Source of the DNA: Burkholderia sp. WAC0059
GTDB lineage: Bacteria > Pseudomonadota > Gammaproteobacteria > Burkholderiales > Burkholderiaceae
Reading direction: 5' to 3'
Assembly: GCF_002870125.1 (NCBI RefSeq)
Contig: NZ_PNEO01000002.1
Span: forward strand, 340,686-404,685
DNA: 64,000 bases
Within the stretch, counting starts at the first letter, position 1; every line of letters starts with the position of its first letter. The notes under the pieces are model-generated. The model did no database searches. It was not told where the DNA came from and was given only the letters and a program-made list of their open reading frames with translations. Made by a program: the position numbers and the translations under genes. Of the stretch, positions 56,019 to 64,000 are shown piece by piece.

Positions 56019-57542
56019 TCAGACCTCCTGAATCGGAATCCGGCGACGGCCGCTCTTCGGCGCGAACAGACTCGCCTCGCTGCGGCCGTCGGAACAGCCG
56101 TTACCGAACGAGAAACCGCACGACGAACGCAAATCGAACGCGTTCTCGGCATACTCGCGATGCGTCGTCGGAACCACGAAGCGATCTTCGTAGTTCGCGA
56201 TCGCGAGATAGCGGTACATCTCCTCGACCTGATGCAGCGAAAGCCCCACCTGATCGAGCACCGATATGGCGTCCACGCGATCCACGTGGCGCGCGCGCAT
56301 GAATGCGCGCATCGCGAGCAGCCGTTCGAGCGCCGCCTGCACGGGCCGCTCGTCGCCGGCCGTGAGCAGATTCGCCAGATAGCGCAGCGGAATGCGCAGC
56401 GACTGCACGTCGGGCAGCCAGCCGTTCATGCCGAGCTCGCCGCTGTTCGCGGCGGCGTTGATGGGCGAAAGCGGCGGCACGTACCAGACCATCGGCAGCG
56501 TGCGGTACTCGGGATGCAGCGGAAACGCGATGCGCCAGTCGAGCGCCATCTTGTAGACCGGCGAGCGTTGCGCGCCGTCGATCCACGAAGCGGGCACGCC
56601 GTCGCGCCGGGCCTGCGCGATCACCTCGGGGTCGAACGGATCGAGAAACACGTCGAGCTGCGCCTGATACAGGTCCTGCTCGTCGGCCACGCCGGCGGCT
56701 TCCCGGATGCGATCGGCGTCGTAGAGCAGCACGCCCAGATAGCGGATGCGGCCCACGCAGGTTTCCGAGCACACGGTGGGTTGTCCGGACTCGATGCGCG
56801 GATAGCAGAAGATGCATTTCTCCGCCTTGCCGCTATGCCAGTTGTAGTAGATCTTCTTGTACGGGCAGCCCGACACGCACATGCGCCAGCCGCGGCACTT
56901 GTCCTGATCGATGAGCACGATGCCGTCTTCCTCGCGCTTGTAGATCGACCCGGACGGACAGGCGGCCACGCAGGCGGGATTCAGACAGTGCTCGCACAGG
57001 CGCGGCAAATACATCATGAACGTATTTTCGAACTGACCGTAAATCTCCTTCTGCACGCTCTCGAAGTTGTAATCCTTCGCGCGCTTCTCGAACTCGCCGC
57101 CGAGAATCTCCTCCCAGTTCGGCCCCCACTCGATCTTTTCCATGCGCTCGCCGCTCACGAGCGAACGCGGCCGCGCGACCGGCGCGGCGCGCGTGTTGCC
57201 CGCATCCTGCAGATGCGCGTAGTCGAAGGTGAAAGGCTCGTAGTAATCGTCGATCTCGGGCAGACGCGGATTCGCGAAGATCTGCGCGAGCAGTCGCCAC
57301 TTGTTGCCCAGACGCGGCTCGATCTTGCCGTCGGGTTTGCGCACCCAGCCGCCGCGCCAGCGCGCCTGGTTCTCCCACTCCTTCGGGTAGCCGATGCCGG
57401 GCTTCGTCTCGACGTTGTTGAACCACGCGTATTCCATGCCTTCTCGGCTCGTCCAGACGTTCTTGCAAGTGACCGAGCACGTATGGCAGCCGATGCACTT
57501 GTCGAGATTCAACACCATGCCAATCTGCGCGCGTACCTTCAT
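56019..57542 (-). CDS. narH: Respiratory nitrate reductase beta subunit NarH
   Basis: 507 residues from ATG at 57542, which overlaps the narG stop (ATGA). Four ferredoxin-like Cys motifs are present: CIGCHTCSVTC, CEHCLNPACVAACP, CRGWRMCVSGCPYKK and the CIFCYPRIESGQPTVCSETC group. The Trp in CRGWRMC marks the 3Fe-4S cluster typical of NarH. It passes electrons from NarI to NarG. Confidence 0.96.
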   Translation of the reverse strand: MKVRAQIGMVLNLDKCIGCHTCSVTCKNVWTSREGMEYAWFNNVETKPGIGYPKEWENQARWRGGWVRKPDGKIEPRLGNKWRLLAQIFANPRLPEIDDYYEPFTFDYAHLQDAGNTRAAPVARPRSLVSGERMEKIEWGPNWEEILGGEFEKRAKDYNFESVQKEIYGQFENTFMMYLPRLCEHCLNPACVAACPSGSIYKREEDGIVLIDQDKCRGWRMCVSGCPYKKIYYNWHSGKAEKCIFCYPRIESGQPTVCSETCVGRIRYLGVLLYDADRIREAAGVADEQDLYQAQLDVFLDPFDPEVIAQARRDGVPASWIDGAQRSPVYKMALDWRIAFPLHPEYRTLPMVWYVPPLSPINAAANSGELGMNGWLPDVQSLRIPLRYLANLLTAGDERPVQAALERLLAMRAFMRARHVDRVDAISVLDQVGLSLHQVEEMYRYLAIANYEDRFVVPTTHREYAENAFDLRSSCGFSFGNGCSDGRSEASLFAPKSGRRRIPIQEV

Positions 57543-60500
57543 GACGTTTCTCCTTCGCGGATAGCGGACGGCAGCGCCTCCGCCGGCGTCTCTTCCGCAT
57601 CGAGCCAGTCGACCTTCTTCATCTTGCGCACGATGAGAAACTCGTCGCGATTCGATCCGACCGTGCCGTAATAGTTGAAGCCGTAGGCCAGTTGCACATA
57701 CCCGCCGATCATGTGCGTGGGTTTGAGCGAAACGCGCGTGACCGAATTGTGAATGCCGCCGCGCGTGCCGGTGATCTCGGAGCCGGGCGTGTTCACGATC
57801 TTTTCCTGCGCGTGGTACATCATCACCATGCCGCGCGGAATGCGCTGGCTCACCACGGCGCGCGCGCACAGCGCGCCGTTCAGGTTGTAGCACTCGATCC
57901 AGTCGTTGTCGGCCACGCCGATCGCCTGCGCATCCAGCTCCGAAATCCAGACGATCGGCCCGCCGCGCGAAAGCGTGAGCATGAGCAGATTGTCGGTATA
58001 GGTGCTGTGAATCCCCCACTTCTGATGCGGGGTGATGAAATTCAGCACGATCTCCGGGTTGCCGTTCGAGCGCGAACCCATCATGCGCGCGTAGCTTCCC
58101 GTATCGATGGGCGGCTTGTAGACGCACAGCGCCTCGCCGAATGCACGCATCCATTCGTGATCCTGGTAGAGCTGCTGCCGGCCGCTCAGCGTGCGCCACG
58201 GGATCAGCTCGTGCACGTTCGTATAGCCCGCGTTGTACGAGACGTGCTCGGACTCGATGCCGCTCCACGTGGGAGACGAAATGATCTTGCGCGGCTGGGC
58301 CTGGATGTCGCGAAAGCGGATCTTCTCGTCGGCGCGCGCCTCGGCCAGATGCGCGTGCTCGAGGCCCGTGATCCTGCCGAGCGCTTCCCACGCCTTCACG
58401 GCGACTTCGCCGTTGGTCTCGGGCGCGAGCGAGAGGATCGTTTCGGCGGCATCGATCGCGGTCTCGATGCGAGGGCGCCCAGCCGCGTCGCCGAGCGCCG
58501 GCTCGTTCGCGTGGCGGTAATTGAGGTCGCCGAGTTCGTCCACTTCGTCCCGCGTGTTCCAGCCGATGCCCTTGCCGCCGTTGCCGAGCTTGTCCAGCAG
58601 CGGACCGAGCGAAGTGAAGCGGCGATACGTCTCGGGATAATTGCGTTCGACCACGGTCACCGCCGGCATGGTCCTGCCCGGCACCGGCTCGCATTCACCG
58701 CGCTTCCAGTCGGCCACGCCGAAGGGCTGCGCGAGTTCGCCCGGCGCGTCGTGCGCGATGGGCGAGAGCACGACGTCGCGTTCCTTGCCCAGATGCCCGA
58801 CGCTCAGCTCGGAGAAACGCCTGGCGATGCCCTTGAATATCTCCCAGTCGCTGCGGGCCTGCCACGCGGGATCGACGGCCGCCGACAGCGGATGGATGAA
58901 CGGATGCATGTCGGACGTGTTCATGTCGTCCTTTTCGTACCACGTGGCCGTGGGCAGCACGATGTCCGAGTACATGCAGGTGGTCGACATGCGGAAATCC
59001 AGCGTGACGAGCAGATCGAGCTTGCCGCGCGGCGCCTCGTCGTGCCAGACGATTTCCTCGGGACGCGGCGTGCCCTGCCCCGCCGTCTCCTCGCCCTGCA
59101 CCCCGTTGGTCGTGCCGAGCAGATGCTTGAGGAAATATTCGTGGCCCTTGCCCGACGAGCCGAGCAGGTTCGAACGCCACACGAACATGTTGCGCGGGAA
59201 CGCGGCCGGGCCGTCGGGGTCCTCGCAGGCGAGCCTGAGGCTGCCGTCCTTGAGCCCGCGGGCAACGGCTTCTCCCGCCTTGCCCGGATCGCCGATCGCG
59301 CGGCCCAGATCGAGCGGATTCGTCGTGAGCTCCGGCGCCGACGGCAGCCAGCCCATGCGTTCCGCGCGCACGTTGTAGTCGATCGGCGCGCCGTGGTACG
59401 CCGACTTGTCCGCGAGCGGCGAGAGCAGGTCCGTGGGATTCATCGGGTCGTAGCGCCACTGGTCCGTGTGCGCGTAAAAGAACGAGGTCGCATTCATCTG
59501 GCGCGGCGGACGGCTCCAGTCGAGCGCGAACGCGAGCGCGGTCCAGCCCGTCTGCGGCCGCAATTTTTCCTGCCCCACGTAATGCGACCAGCCGCCTCCC
59601 GACTGCCCCACGCAGCCGCACATCACCAGCATGTTGATGATGGCGCGGTACGCCATGTCCATGTGGAACCAGTGGTTGATGCCCGCGCCGATGATCACCA
59701 TCGACTTGCCCTGGGTCTTGTCCGCGTTTTCGGCGAACTGCCGGGCGATGTTGATCACGTCCTCGCGCTTGACGCCCGTAATCGCTTCCTGCCACGCCGG
59801 CGTGTACGGCACGTCGTCGTCATAGCTTTGCGCGACGTCCTTGCCGCCGAGCCCCTGATCGAGCCCGTAGTTCGCGACGAACAGGTCGTAGACGGTCGCC
59901 ACGAGCCGCTCGCCTTCGCGCGTGGCCACGCGACGCACGCCGATGCGCCGGCTCAGCACCGACGGGTGGCCGGTATGCGTGAAGTGAGGATGCTCGACGT
60001 TGCCGAAGTACGGAAACGCCACGTCGACCACCGTATCGTGCGCCGTGACGAGCGACAGTTCCGGCGTGAGCGGCTCGCCCCGCGCGTTTTCCTCCCGCAG
60101 ATTCCATTTGCCGAGGTCGCCGCCCTCCTGCTGGCCCCAGCGGAAACCGGCCGAGCCGACCGGCACCGCGAACGTACCCGTCGCGGCGTCGATCACCACG
60201 GTCTTCCAGTCGGCGTTGCTGGTCTGACCGAGCGCGTCGGCAAAGTCGGAAGTGCGCAGGGAGCGTTCGGGCACGTACTGGCCGTCCCGCTCGACCAGCA
60301 TGACGAGACAGGACATGTCGGTGAAGCGCCGGCAATAATCGGCGAAATAGGCGCTCTTGCCCGCGAGGTGATATTCCTTGAGGATCACGTGCCCCATCGC
60401 GAGCGCGAGCGCCGCGTCGGTGCCCTGCCTCGGATGCAGCCAGATGTCGCCGAACTTCGCGCCTTCGGCGTAGTCGGGAAAGATCGAGACGACTTTCGCG

Positions 60501-61321
60501 CCGCGGTAGCGGGCCTCCGCCAGGAAGTGAGCGTCGGGCGTGCGCGTCTGCGGCACATTCGATCCCCACATCATGATGAACGTGGAGTTGTACCAGTCCG
60601 CCGATTCGGGCACGTCGGTCTGCTCGCCCCACGTTTGCGGCGAGGCCGGCGGCAGATCGCAATACCAGTCGTAGAACGAAAGGCACACGCCGCCGATGAG
60701 CGAAAGGTAGCGCGAGCCGGCGGCATACGACACCATCGACATGGCCGGAATGGGCGAGAAACCGGACACGCGATCCGGGCCGTGACGCTTGACCGTATGC
60801 ACGTTCGCCGCCGCGACGATTTCGGTCACTTCGTTCCAGTCGGCGCGCACGAAGCCGCCCAGCCCGCGACGGGTCTGATAGCTCTTGAGCGCCGCTTCGT
60901 CGTCGACAATCGCTGCCCACGCGTCCACCGGCGCGAGCGTACAGCGCTTCTCGCGCCAGAGCTTGACCAGCGCGCTGCGTATCAGCGGATATTTGAGGCG
61001 GTTCGCGCTATAGAGATACCACGAGTACGATGCGCCGCGCGCGCAGCCGCGCGGCTCGTGATTGGGCATGTCGGCGCGGGTGCGGGGGTAGTCGGTCTGC
61101 TGCGTTTCCCACGCGACGATGCCGCCCTTCACGTAGATTTTCCACGAGCACGAACCCGTGCAATTGACGCCGTGTGTCGAGCGCACGATCTTGTCGTGCG
61201 CCCAGCGCGTGCGATACGCGTTCTCCCATTTCCGGTCTTCGTCCGTGACGGCGCCGTGGCCGCCTGCGAACTGTGGTCGATCGGCGGTGAAATAACGCAG
61301 GCGATCAAGAAAATGACTCAT
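57539..61321 (-). CDS. narG: Respiratory nitrate reductase alpha subunit NarG
   Basis: 1260 residues, the full NarG length. The N-terminal FS0 cluster motif has His50, Cys54, Cys58 and Cys93, the His-ligated form unique to NarG. The MGD-binding segments include MMWGSNVPQTRTPDAHF, and DIVLPTATWYEKDDMNTSDMH is well conserved. It reduces nitrate to nitrite on the cytoplasmic side. It heads the operon narG-H-J-I-ppiase-narK-SnoaL. GGAG lies a few bases before the ATG. No narXL genes are in the window. Confidence 0.97.
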   Translation of the reverse strand: MSHFLDRLRYFTADRPQFAGGHGAVTDEDRKWENAYRTRWAHDKIVRSTHGVNCTGSCSWKIYVKGGIVAWETQQTDYPRTRADMPNHEPRGCARGASYSWYLYSANRLKYPLIRSALVKLWREKRCTLAPVDAWAAIVDDEAALKSYQTRRGLGGFVRADWNEVTEIVAAANVHTVKRHGPDRVSGFSPIPAMSMVSYAAGSRYLSLIGGVCLSFYDWYCDLPPASPQTWGEQTDVPESADWYNSTFIMMWGSNVPQTRTPDAHFLAEARYRGAKVVSIFPDYAEGAKFGDIWLHPRQGTDAALALAMGHVILKEYHLAGKSAYFADYCRRFTDMSCLVMLVERDGQYVPERSLRTSDFADALGQTSNADWKTVVIDAATGTFAVPVGSAGFRWGQQEGGDLGKWNLREENARGEPLTPELSLVTAHDTVVDVAFPYFGNVEHPHFTHTGHPSVLSRRIGVRRVATREGERLVATVYDLFVANYGLDQGLGGKDVAQSYDDDVPYTPAWQEAITGVKREDVINIARQFAENADKTQGKSMVIIGAGINHWFHMDMAYRAIINMLVMCGCVGQSGGGWSHYVGQEKLRPQTGWTALAFALDWSRPPRQMNATSFFYAHTDQWRYDPMNPTDLLSPLADKSAYHGAPIDYNVRAERMGWLPSAPELTTNPLDLGRAIGDPGKAGEAVARGLKDGSLRLACEDPDGPAAFPRNMFVWRSNLLGSSGKGHEYFLKHLLGTTNGVQGEETAGQGTPRPEEIVWHDEAPRGKLDLLVTLDFRMSTTCMYSDIVLPTATWYEKDDMNTSDMHPFIHPLSAAVDPAWQARSDWEIFKGIARRFSELSVGHLGKERDVVLSPIAHDAPGELAQPFGVADWKRGECEPVPGRTMPAVTVVERNYPETYRRFTSLGPLLDKLGNGGKGIGWNTRDEVDELGDLNYRHANEPALGDAAGRPRIETAIDAAETILSLAPETNGEVAVKAWEALGRITGLEHAHLAEARADEKIRFRDIQAQPRKIISSPTWSGIESEHVSYNAGYTNVHELIPWRTLSGRQQLYQDHEWMRAFGEALCVYKPPIDTGSYARMMGSRSNGNPEIVLNFITPHQKWGIHSTYTDNLLMLTLSRGGPIVWISELDAQAIGVADNDWIECYNLNGALCARAVVSQRIPRGMVMMYHAQEKIVNTPGSEITGTRGGIHNSVTRVSLKPTHMIGGYVQLAYGFNYYGTVGSNRDEFLIVRKMKKVDWLDAEETPAEALPSAIREGETS

Positions 61322-62085
61322 GACGTCTCCAGCTTCGCATTGAGGGGTCTTTTTTTAACGGGCGTATCGCAAGCAAGGAGCATGGGAACGCCGGAGGTTC
61401 GACAACGCGCACGGGGCCCGTTTTTGATTGTGCATGCACAACGACTGGGCTGCTTTCCATACAGCGATGGCGCATCTGAATTCGATGTATACGGCTGGTG
61501 CGGGGACTGGAGGTAATCAAACATCAGGTGTCCTCCTCGATTCGAGGATGGTAATACCTATGCATTTTGAATACGGGATTTGTGCGGCGTGCCGGCATGA
61601 CGCCCGTCATTGTTCCTTACAGCGTCTTTGCGAATTCAGACGCTTCCTTGACGGGCTTTCTGCTTCGATCGTTTTGTGAAGTTCGATCTGTGCTCGTGTC
61701 GACTGCCGTGTCGTAAGCCCCCGCCCGGTCCGGAACCGATGCCCGAGAATGTAGGGACCTAATAGCTCGCGAATGACCTGTATGGCAGGTAGGCGGCCGT
61801 TTTCCGCGGCCTTCAGAGTAGAACCGCCGTAAAACAAAGAGAAGAGGAAATGCTGAAAGGCAAGCGGTCGAAGTCGGTGGTCCGGTCCGCTAGACTTTCC
61901 TTCCCTATCGCTGCAATGTCGATCGCGATGCTTAGTCGCGTTGACAGGTAATCGTCGCGTATTTCTGGCGGCATGCCAGATGATTGATAAAGTCGGTATG
62001 GGCCCGTTTCATGCGTCAGGTTGAACTCACGACCGAACCTGAAAAACAAAGCGACCGAATCTACGCAGCCAACCGTTTCATCCCG
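61322..62085. promoter_or_regulatory. narG upstream region
   Basis: 764 bp between the narG start and the end of the M3 peptidase gene, both leftward. AT content rises after 61540. It contains a T7 run (61347-61353), the palindrome at 61428, and AGCGTC...GACGCT at about 61622-61645. Short open frames here have no recognisable protein. I found no full FNR box. The nar promoter and its nitrate/anaerobic control sites must lie here. Confidence 0.5.
61428..61441. promoter_or_regulatory. 14-bp perfect palindrome upstream of narG
   Basis: TTGTGCATGCACAA is perfectly symmetric and lies 107 bp upstream of the narG ATG, just after TTTTTGA. A dimeric regulator site is likely; the FNR consensus (TTGAT-N4-ATCAA) is not matched. 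Confidence 0.5.
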
Positions 62086-63945
62086 CTAACGGGCTGCAGA
62101 CAGACGATCGATCCAACGCTCAAACGCCGCATACATGGCCGATAGCGATTCGTCATTGCCGGCGATCCGCTCGTTGCCGTGAACGATAGAAATCGACGCA
62201 TGCAGATCGCCCGACTCCGGCGATACCGATACTTGTCCGCTTCGATCGAGCGCATCCAGCGCCTGCTTCCACACATCGCCGGATGAGCGATTGCATTCGG
62301 CCGCAAGACAAGACGGATTGAGCGGCTCGCCCGTCAACGAAACCAGCGTTTGATCCAGCGTCGCGCTATTGCCAGGCGCCCAGCAGTGCCCGGCAAGCAG
62401 GCGCCCGACTTGCGGGTTGTCGACGATATAGCCAAGCGAACCCATCAGGTACGCCCGCATTTGCGCCGCCGCCATCTTCGCCAACAGGTAGCCGTGGTAA
62501 TAGACGGCCATGTCGTGATAGATCGGATGCGGCATCGCGAGCACATAACCGGTGTGCCCGGGAATGCCGAGAATGCGCTCCGTCACCGACCTTGCGAGAT
62601 CGAGCACCGAATCAGCCGTCCGTTCGGCGTCGTCCATGCCGTACAACGCATATTCGAAATACGTGGGTATCAGGTCGCTGCGCTCCGCATGCGCGAGCCA
62701 TGCCTGCCGGCTCTCCACGCGTGCCCGAATCAACTCGTCGGGCATGGAGTGACCGTCTTCATCCGTTGCGTAGCGCTTCAACCAGCATGGATCGGACGGA
62801 AGGGCGTCGAAAAATTTGGCCTGGGCCTCGAGTAATGCCGGCGGACTGGGCGGGAATTCCTGCGAAAAGCACGGCGAATTCATCGTCACGTTCGAAAAGT
62901 GCGCGGCATGTCCCGCCTCGTGAAACAGCACGGTCAGTCCTCGCAGGCCCGCGCCCGGCTGAAACGGCCGGGCCGTCGACGTGAAGCGAACGTCTGCCGG
63001 TATCGGGCCACGGGTATCGTCACGATAACCGGGCGTCGGCGCAATGCAGAAACCCGTCGGGAATTTTCCCTGACGGTCCAGCAAGTCGATCTCGAGGCGC
63101 GCCCCGCCAAACGACACGCCCATCCGCCGGAACGATTCGGCCCAGCGCTCCAACGCCTTGCTGAAGGGGAAGTAGACGTCCCCCTGCCGCGCTGCGTCGC
63201 CCCGCATGCCGTACGCCAGATTGTGCGGCAGCAATGCGCTTTCGCCATGTCGACGCACGAGCCGGTTCAACGAATTCTTGTGTACTTCCCGGGTATTCCG
63301 CTCGAATTCGTCGAATACGGAAAACAACTGCCCGGGCGTGATGCCGCTATTCGTTTTAAGCCGGTATTCGAAGAAATTTCTGTATCCGAGTTCGCGTGCC
63401 AGCGCGTTTCGTTTCCCGACGATGTCGATAAAACCATGATCTACAACCCAACGTTCCAGTCCGCGAAGCGCGTCGTGCGAGCTCCTGCGGGCAGACTCGT
63501 CCGGGTTGGATGCCAGGTTGTTCCGCAGCGCCGACGGAGAAGCCTCGTCAAGCCGACCGTGGGCATCGATATGAACCATCCTGTACGACCGCCGTCTGGC
63601 GAAAAGGTCCGCATCCATCTCCGTCAGTTCGGACAGCATGCTCACAGCGCGATCGGTCCCGACCGCATTGGCCTCGAGAACCTTGACCCATCCCTCGAAC
63701 CCGCTGACGAGCGAATCGCGGCCAGAAGATGGGTTGAGCGCGCGAAGTCTGGAAAGATGCTCGCGAACCTGTGCCAGAGACGAGGCATCTCCGGCAAACA
63801 TCTTGCGGTTCAGCGAAGCAGAGGCCAGGGCGTCGTGTCCGCCGCTCTGCCCCGTATAGACCGACCAGTAAAGAGCGCCCTCGGTTCTGAGGAGCTTCAG
63901 GTATCGATCGTTGAGTTCGTCGAAGAAGGCTCGGGCACGCTTCAT
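62086..63945 (-). CDS. M3-family zinc metallopeptidase (oligoendopeptidase F-like)
   Basis: 619 residues. The zinc motif HEAGH (HExxH) is at 342-346, and the third ligand Glu is expected in the helix with EFPPSPPALLEAQAKFF. The family fold surrounds it with helices before and after; PIYHDMAVYYHGYLLAKMAA lies in the substrate-binding region. There is no signal peptide. It would degrade short peptides in the cytoplasm. The ATG is preceded by CTCTTTC and no ribosome-binding site, and a tandem repeat lies immediately upstream, so expression may be unusual or the true start may be downstream. Confidence 0.87.
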   Translation of the reverse strand: MKRARAFFDELNDRYLKLLRTEGALYWSVYTGQSGGHDALASASLNRKMFAGDASSLAQVREHLSRLRALNPSSGRDSLVSGFEGWVKVLEANAVGTDRAVSMLSELTEMDADLFARRRSYRMVHIDAHGRLDEASPSALRNNLASNPDESARRSSHDALRGLERWVVDHGFIDIVGKRNALARELGYRNFFEYRLKTNSGITPGQLFSVFDEFERNTREVHKNSLNRLVRRHGESALLPHNLAYGMRGDAARQGDVYFPFSKALERWAESFRRMGVSFGGARLEIDLLDRQGKFPTGFCIAPTPGYRDDTRGPIPADVRFTSTARPFQPGAGLRGLTVLFHEAGHAAHFSNVTMNSPCFSQEFPPSPPALLEAQAKFFDALPSDPCWLKRYATDEDGHSMPDELIRARVESRQAWLAHAERSDLIPTYFEYALYGMDDAERTADSVLDLARSVTERILGIPGHTGYVLAMPHPIYHDMAVYYHGYLLAKMAAAQMRAYLMGSLGYIVDNPQVGRLLAGHCWAPGNSATLDQTLVSLTGEPLNPSCLAAECNRSSGDVWKQALDALDRSGQVSVSPESGDLHASISIVHGNERIAGNDESLSAMYAAFERWIDRLSAAR

Positions 63946-63957
63946 GAAAGAGACGGT

Positions 63958-64000
63958 GGGATGTCGGGGATGTCGGGGGATGTCGGGGGATGTCGGGGGA
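63958..64000. repeat. 10-bp tandem repeat at the window edge
   Basis: Units ATGTCGGGGG, first one nine bases long, at least four copies, continuing beyond the window. It begins 12 bases upstream of the M3 peptidase start codon, on the minus strand reading as CCCCCGACAT units. It could be a promoter-spacing VNTR or an assembly edge artefact. Confidence 0.7.

Noticed and set aside
57692..61516. Long plus-strand open frame opposite narG.
   Set aside because: It mirrors narG codons and has no protein-like features; narG is certain on the other strand.
61322..62085. Looked for a canonical FNR box and for small genes upstream of narG.
   Set aside because: Only isolated TTGAT half-sites were found, and the short open frames show no recognisable protein or good ribosome-binding site.
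63958..64000. Tandem repeat considered as the edge of a CRISPR array.
   Set aside because: Units are 10 bases with no spacers and no cas genes are nearby.

Overview
The window is GC-rich DNA from a Burkholderia-type beta-proteobacterium (Burkholderia sensu lato). The inference rests on the overall gene repertoire: a Burkholderia-style type VI secretion (T6SS) cluster, an EmrAB-OprM efflux set, a nitrate reductase fused to a sulfite-reductase-like flavoprotein, a form I CO dehydrogenase operon and a narGHJI operon. No rRNA, tRNA, CRISPR array or insertion sequence was recognised. The species cannot be fixed from the sequence.

Layout. 1-12 kb: part of a T6SS locus in two divergent arms around an AT-rich 550-bp spacer. 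The left arm reads tssB, tssC, vgrG (vgrG is cut by the window edge); the right arm reads tssK, tssL, an OmpA-domain gene, hcp, tssH/clpV, tssE. TssA, F, G, J and M are not here and probably lie left of the window. Eight copies of a short palindromic repeat sit inside the coding sequences of these T6SS genes. 12-20 kb: a cysteine-free harpin-like secreted-protein candidate, a TetR-controlled three-gene efflux operon, and a second cysteine-free Ser/Ala/Gly-rich protein. 20-24 kb: a Zn/Mn ABC uptake operon behind a Zur-like palindrome. 24-27 kb: a lipoprotein esterase, a PAS-GGDEF diguanylate cyclase and a class II glutamine amidotransferase.

27.5-41 kb: the 1422-residue nitrate reductase/flavoprotein fusion preceded by a strong terminator hairpin, then a cox operon (transcribed right to left as coxM-S-L-G-D-E-F-mocA). 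Its large subunit carries the AYRCSFR active-site loop diagnostic of true, form I, aerobic CO dehydrogenase, and its XdhC/CoxF protein has a C-terminal YHS domain. 41-52 kb: a mosaic of single genes (phosphoesterase, exported cupin, PilZ protein, two alpha/beta hydrolases, M24 peptidase, AraC regulator, NAD-formate dehydrogenase, two GNATs, and a collapsed glyoxalase-family gene). 52-61 kb: a seven-gene operon narG-H-J-I-ppiase-narK-SnoaL-like for respiratory nitrate reduction. 62-64 kb: an M3-family metallopeptidase whose 5' leader runs into a 10-bp tandem repeat at the window edge.

Together the right half suggests a bacterium able to draw electrons from CO and formate and to use nitrate both as nitrogen source and as respiratory acceptor. 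The left half suggests interbacterial or host-directed secretion.
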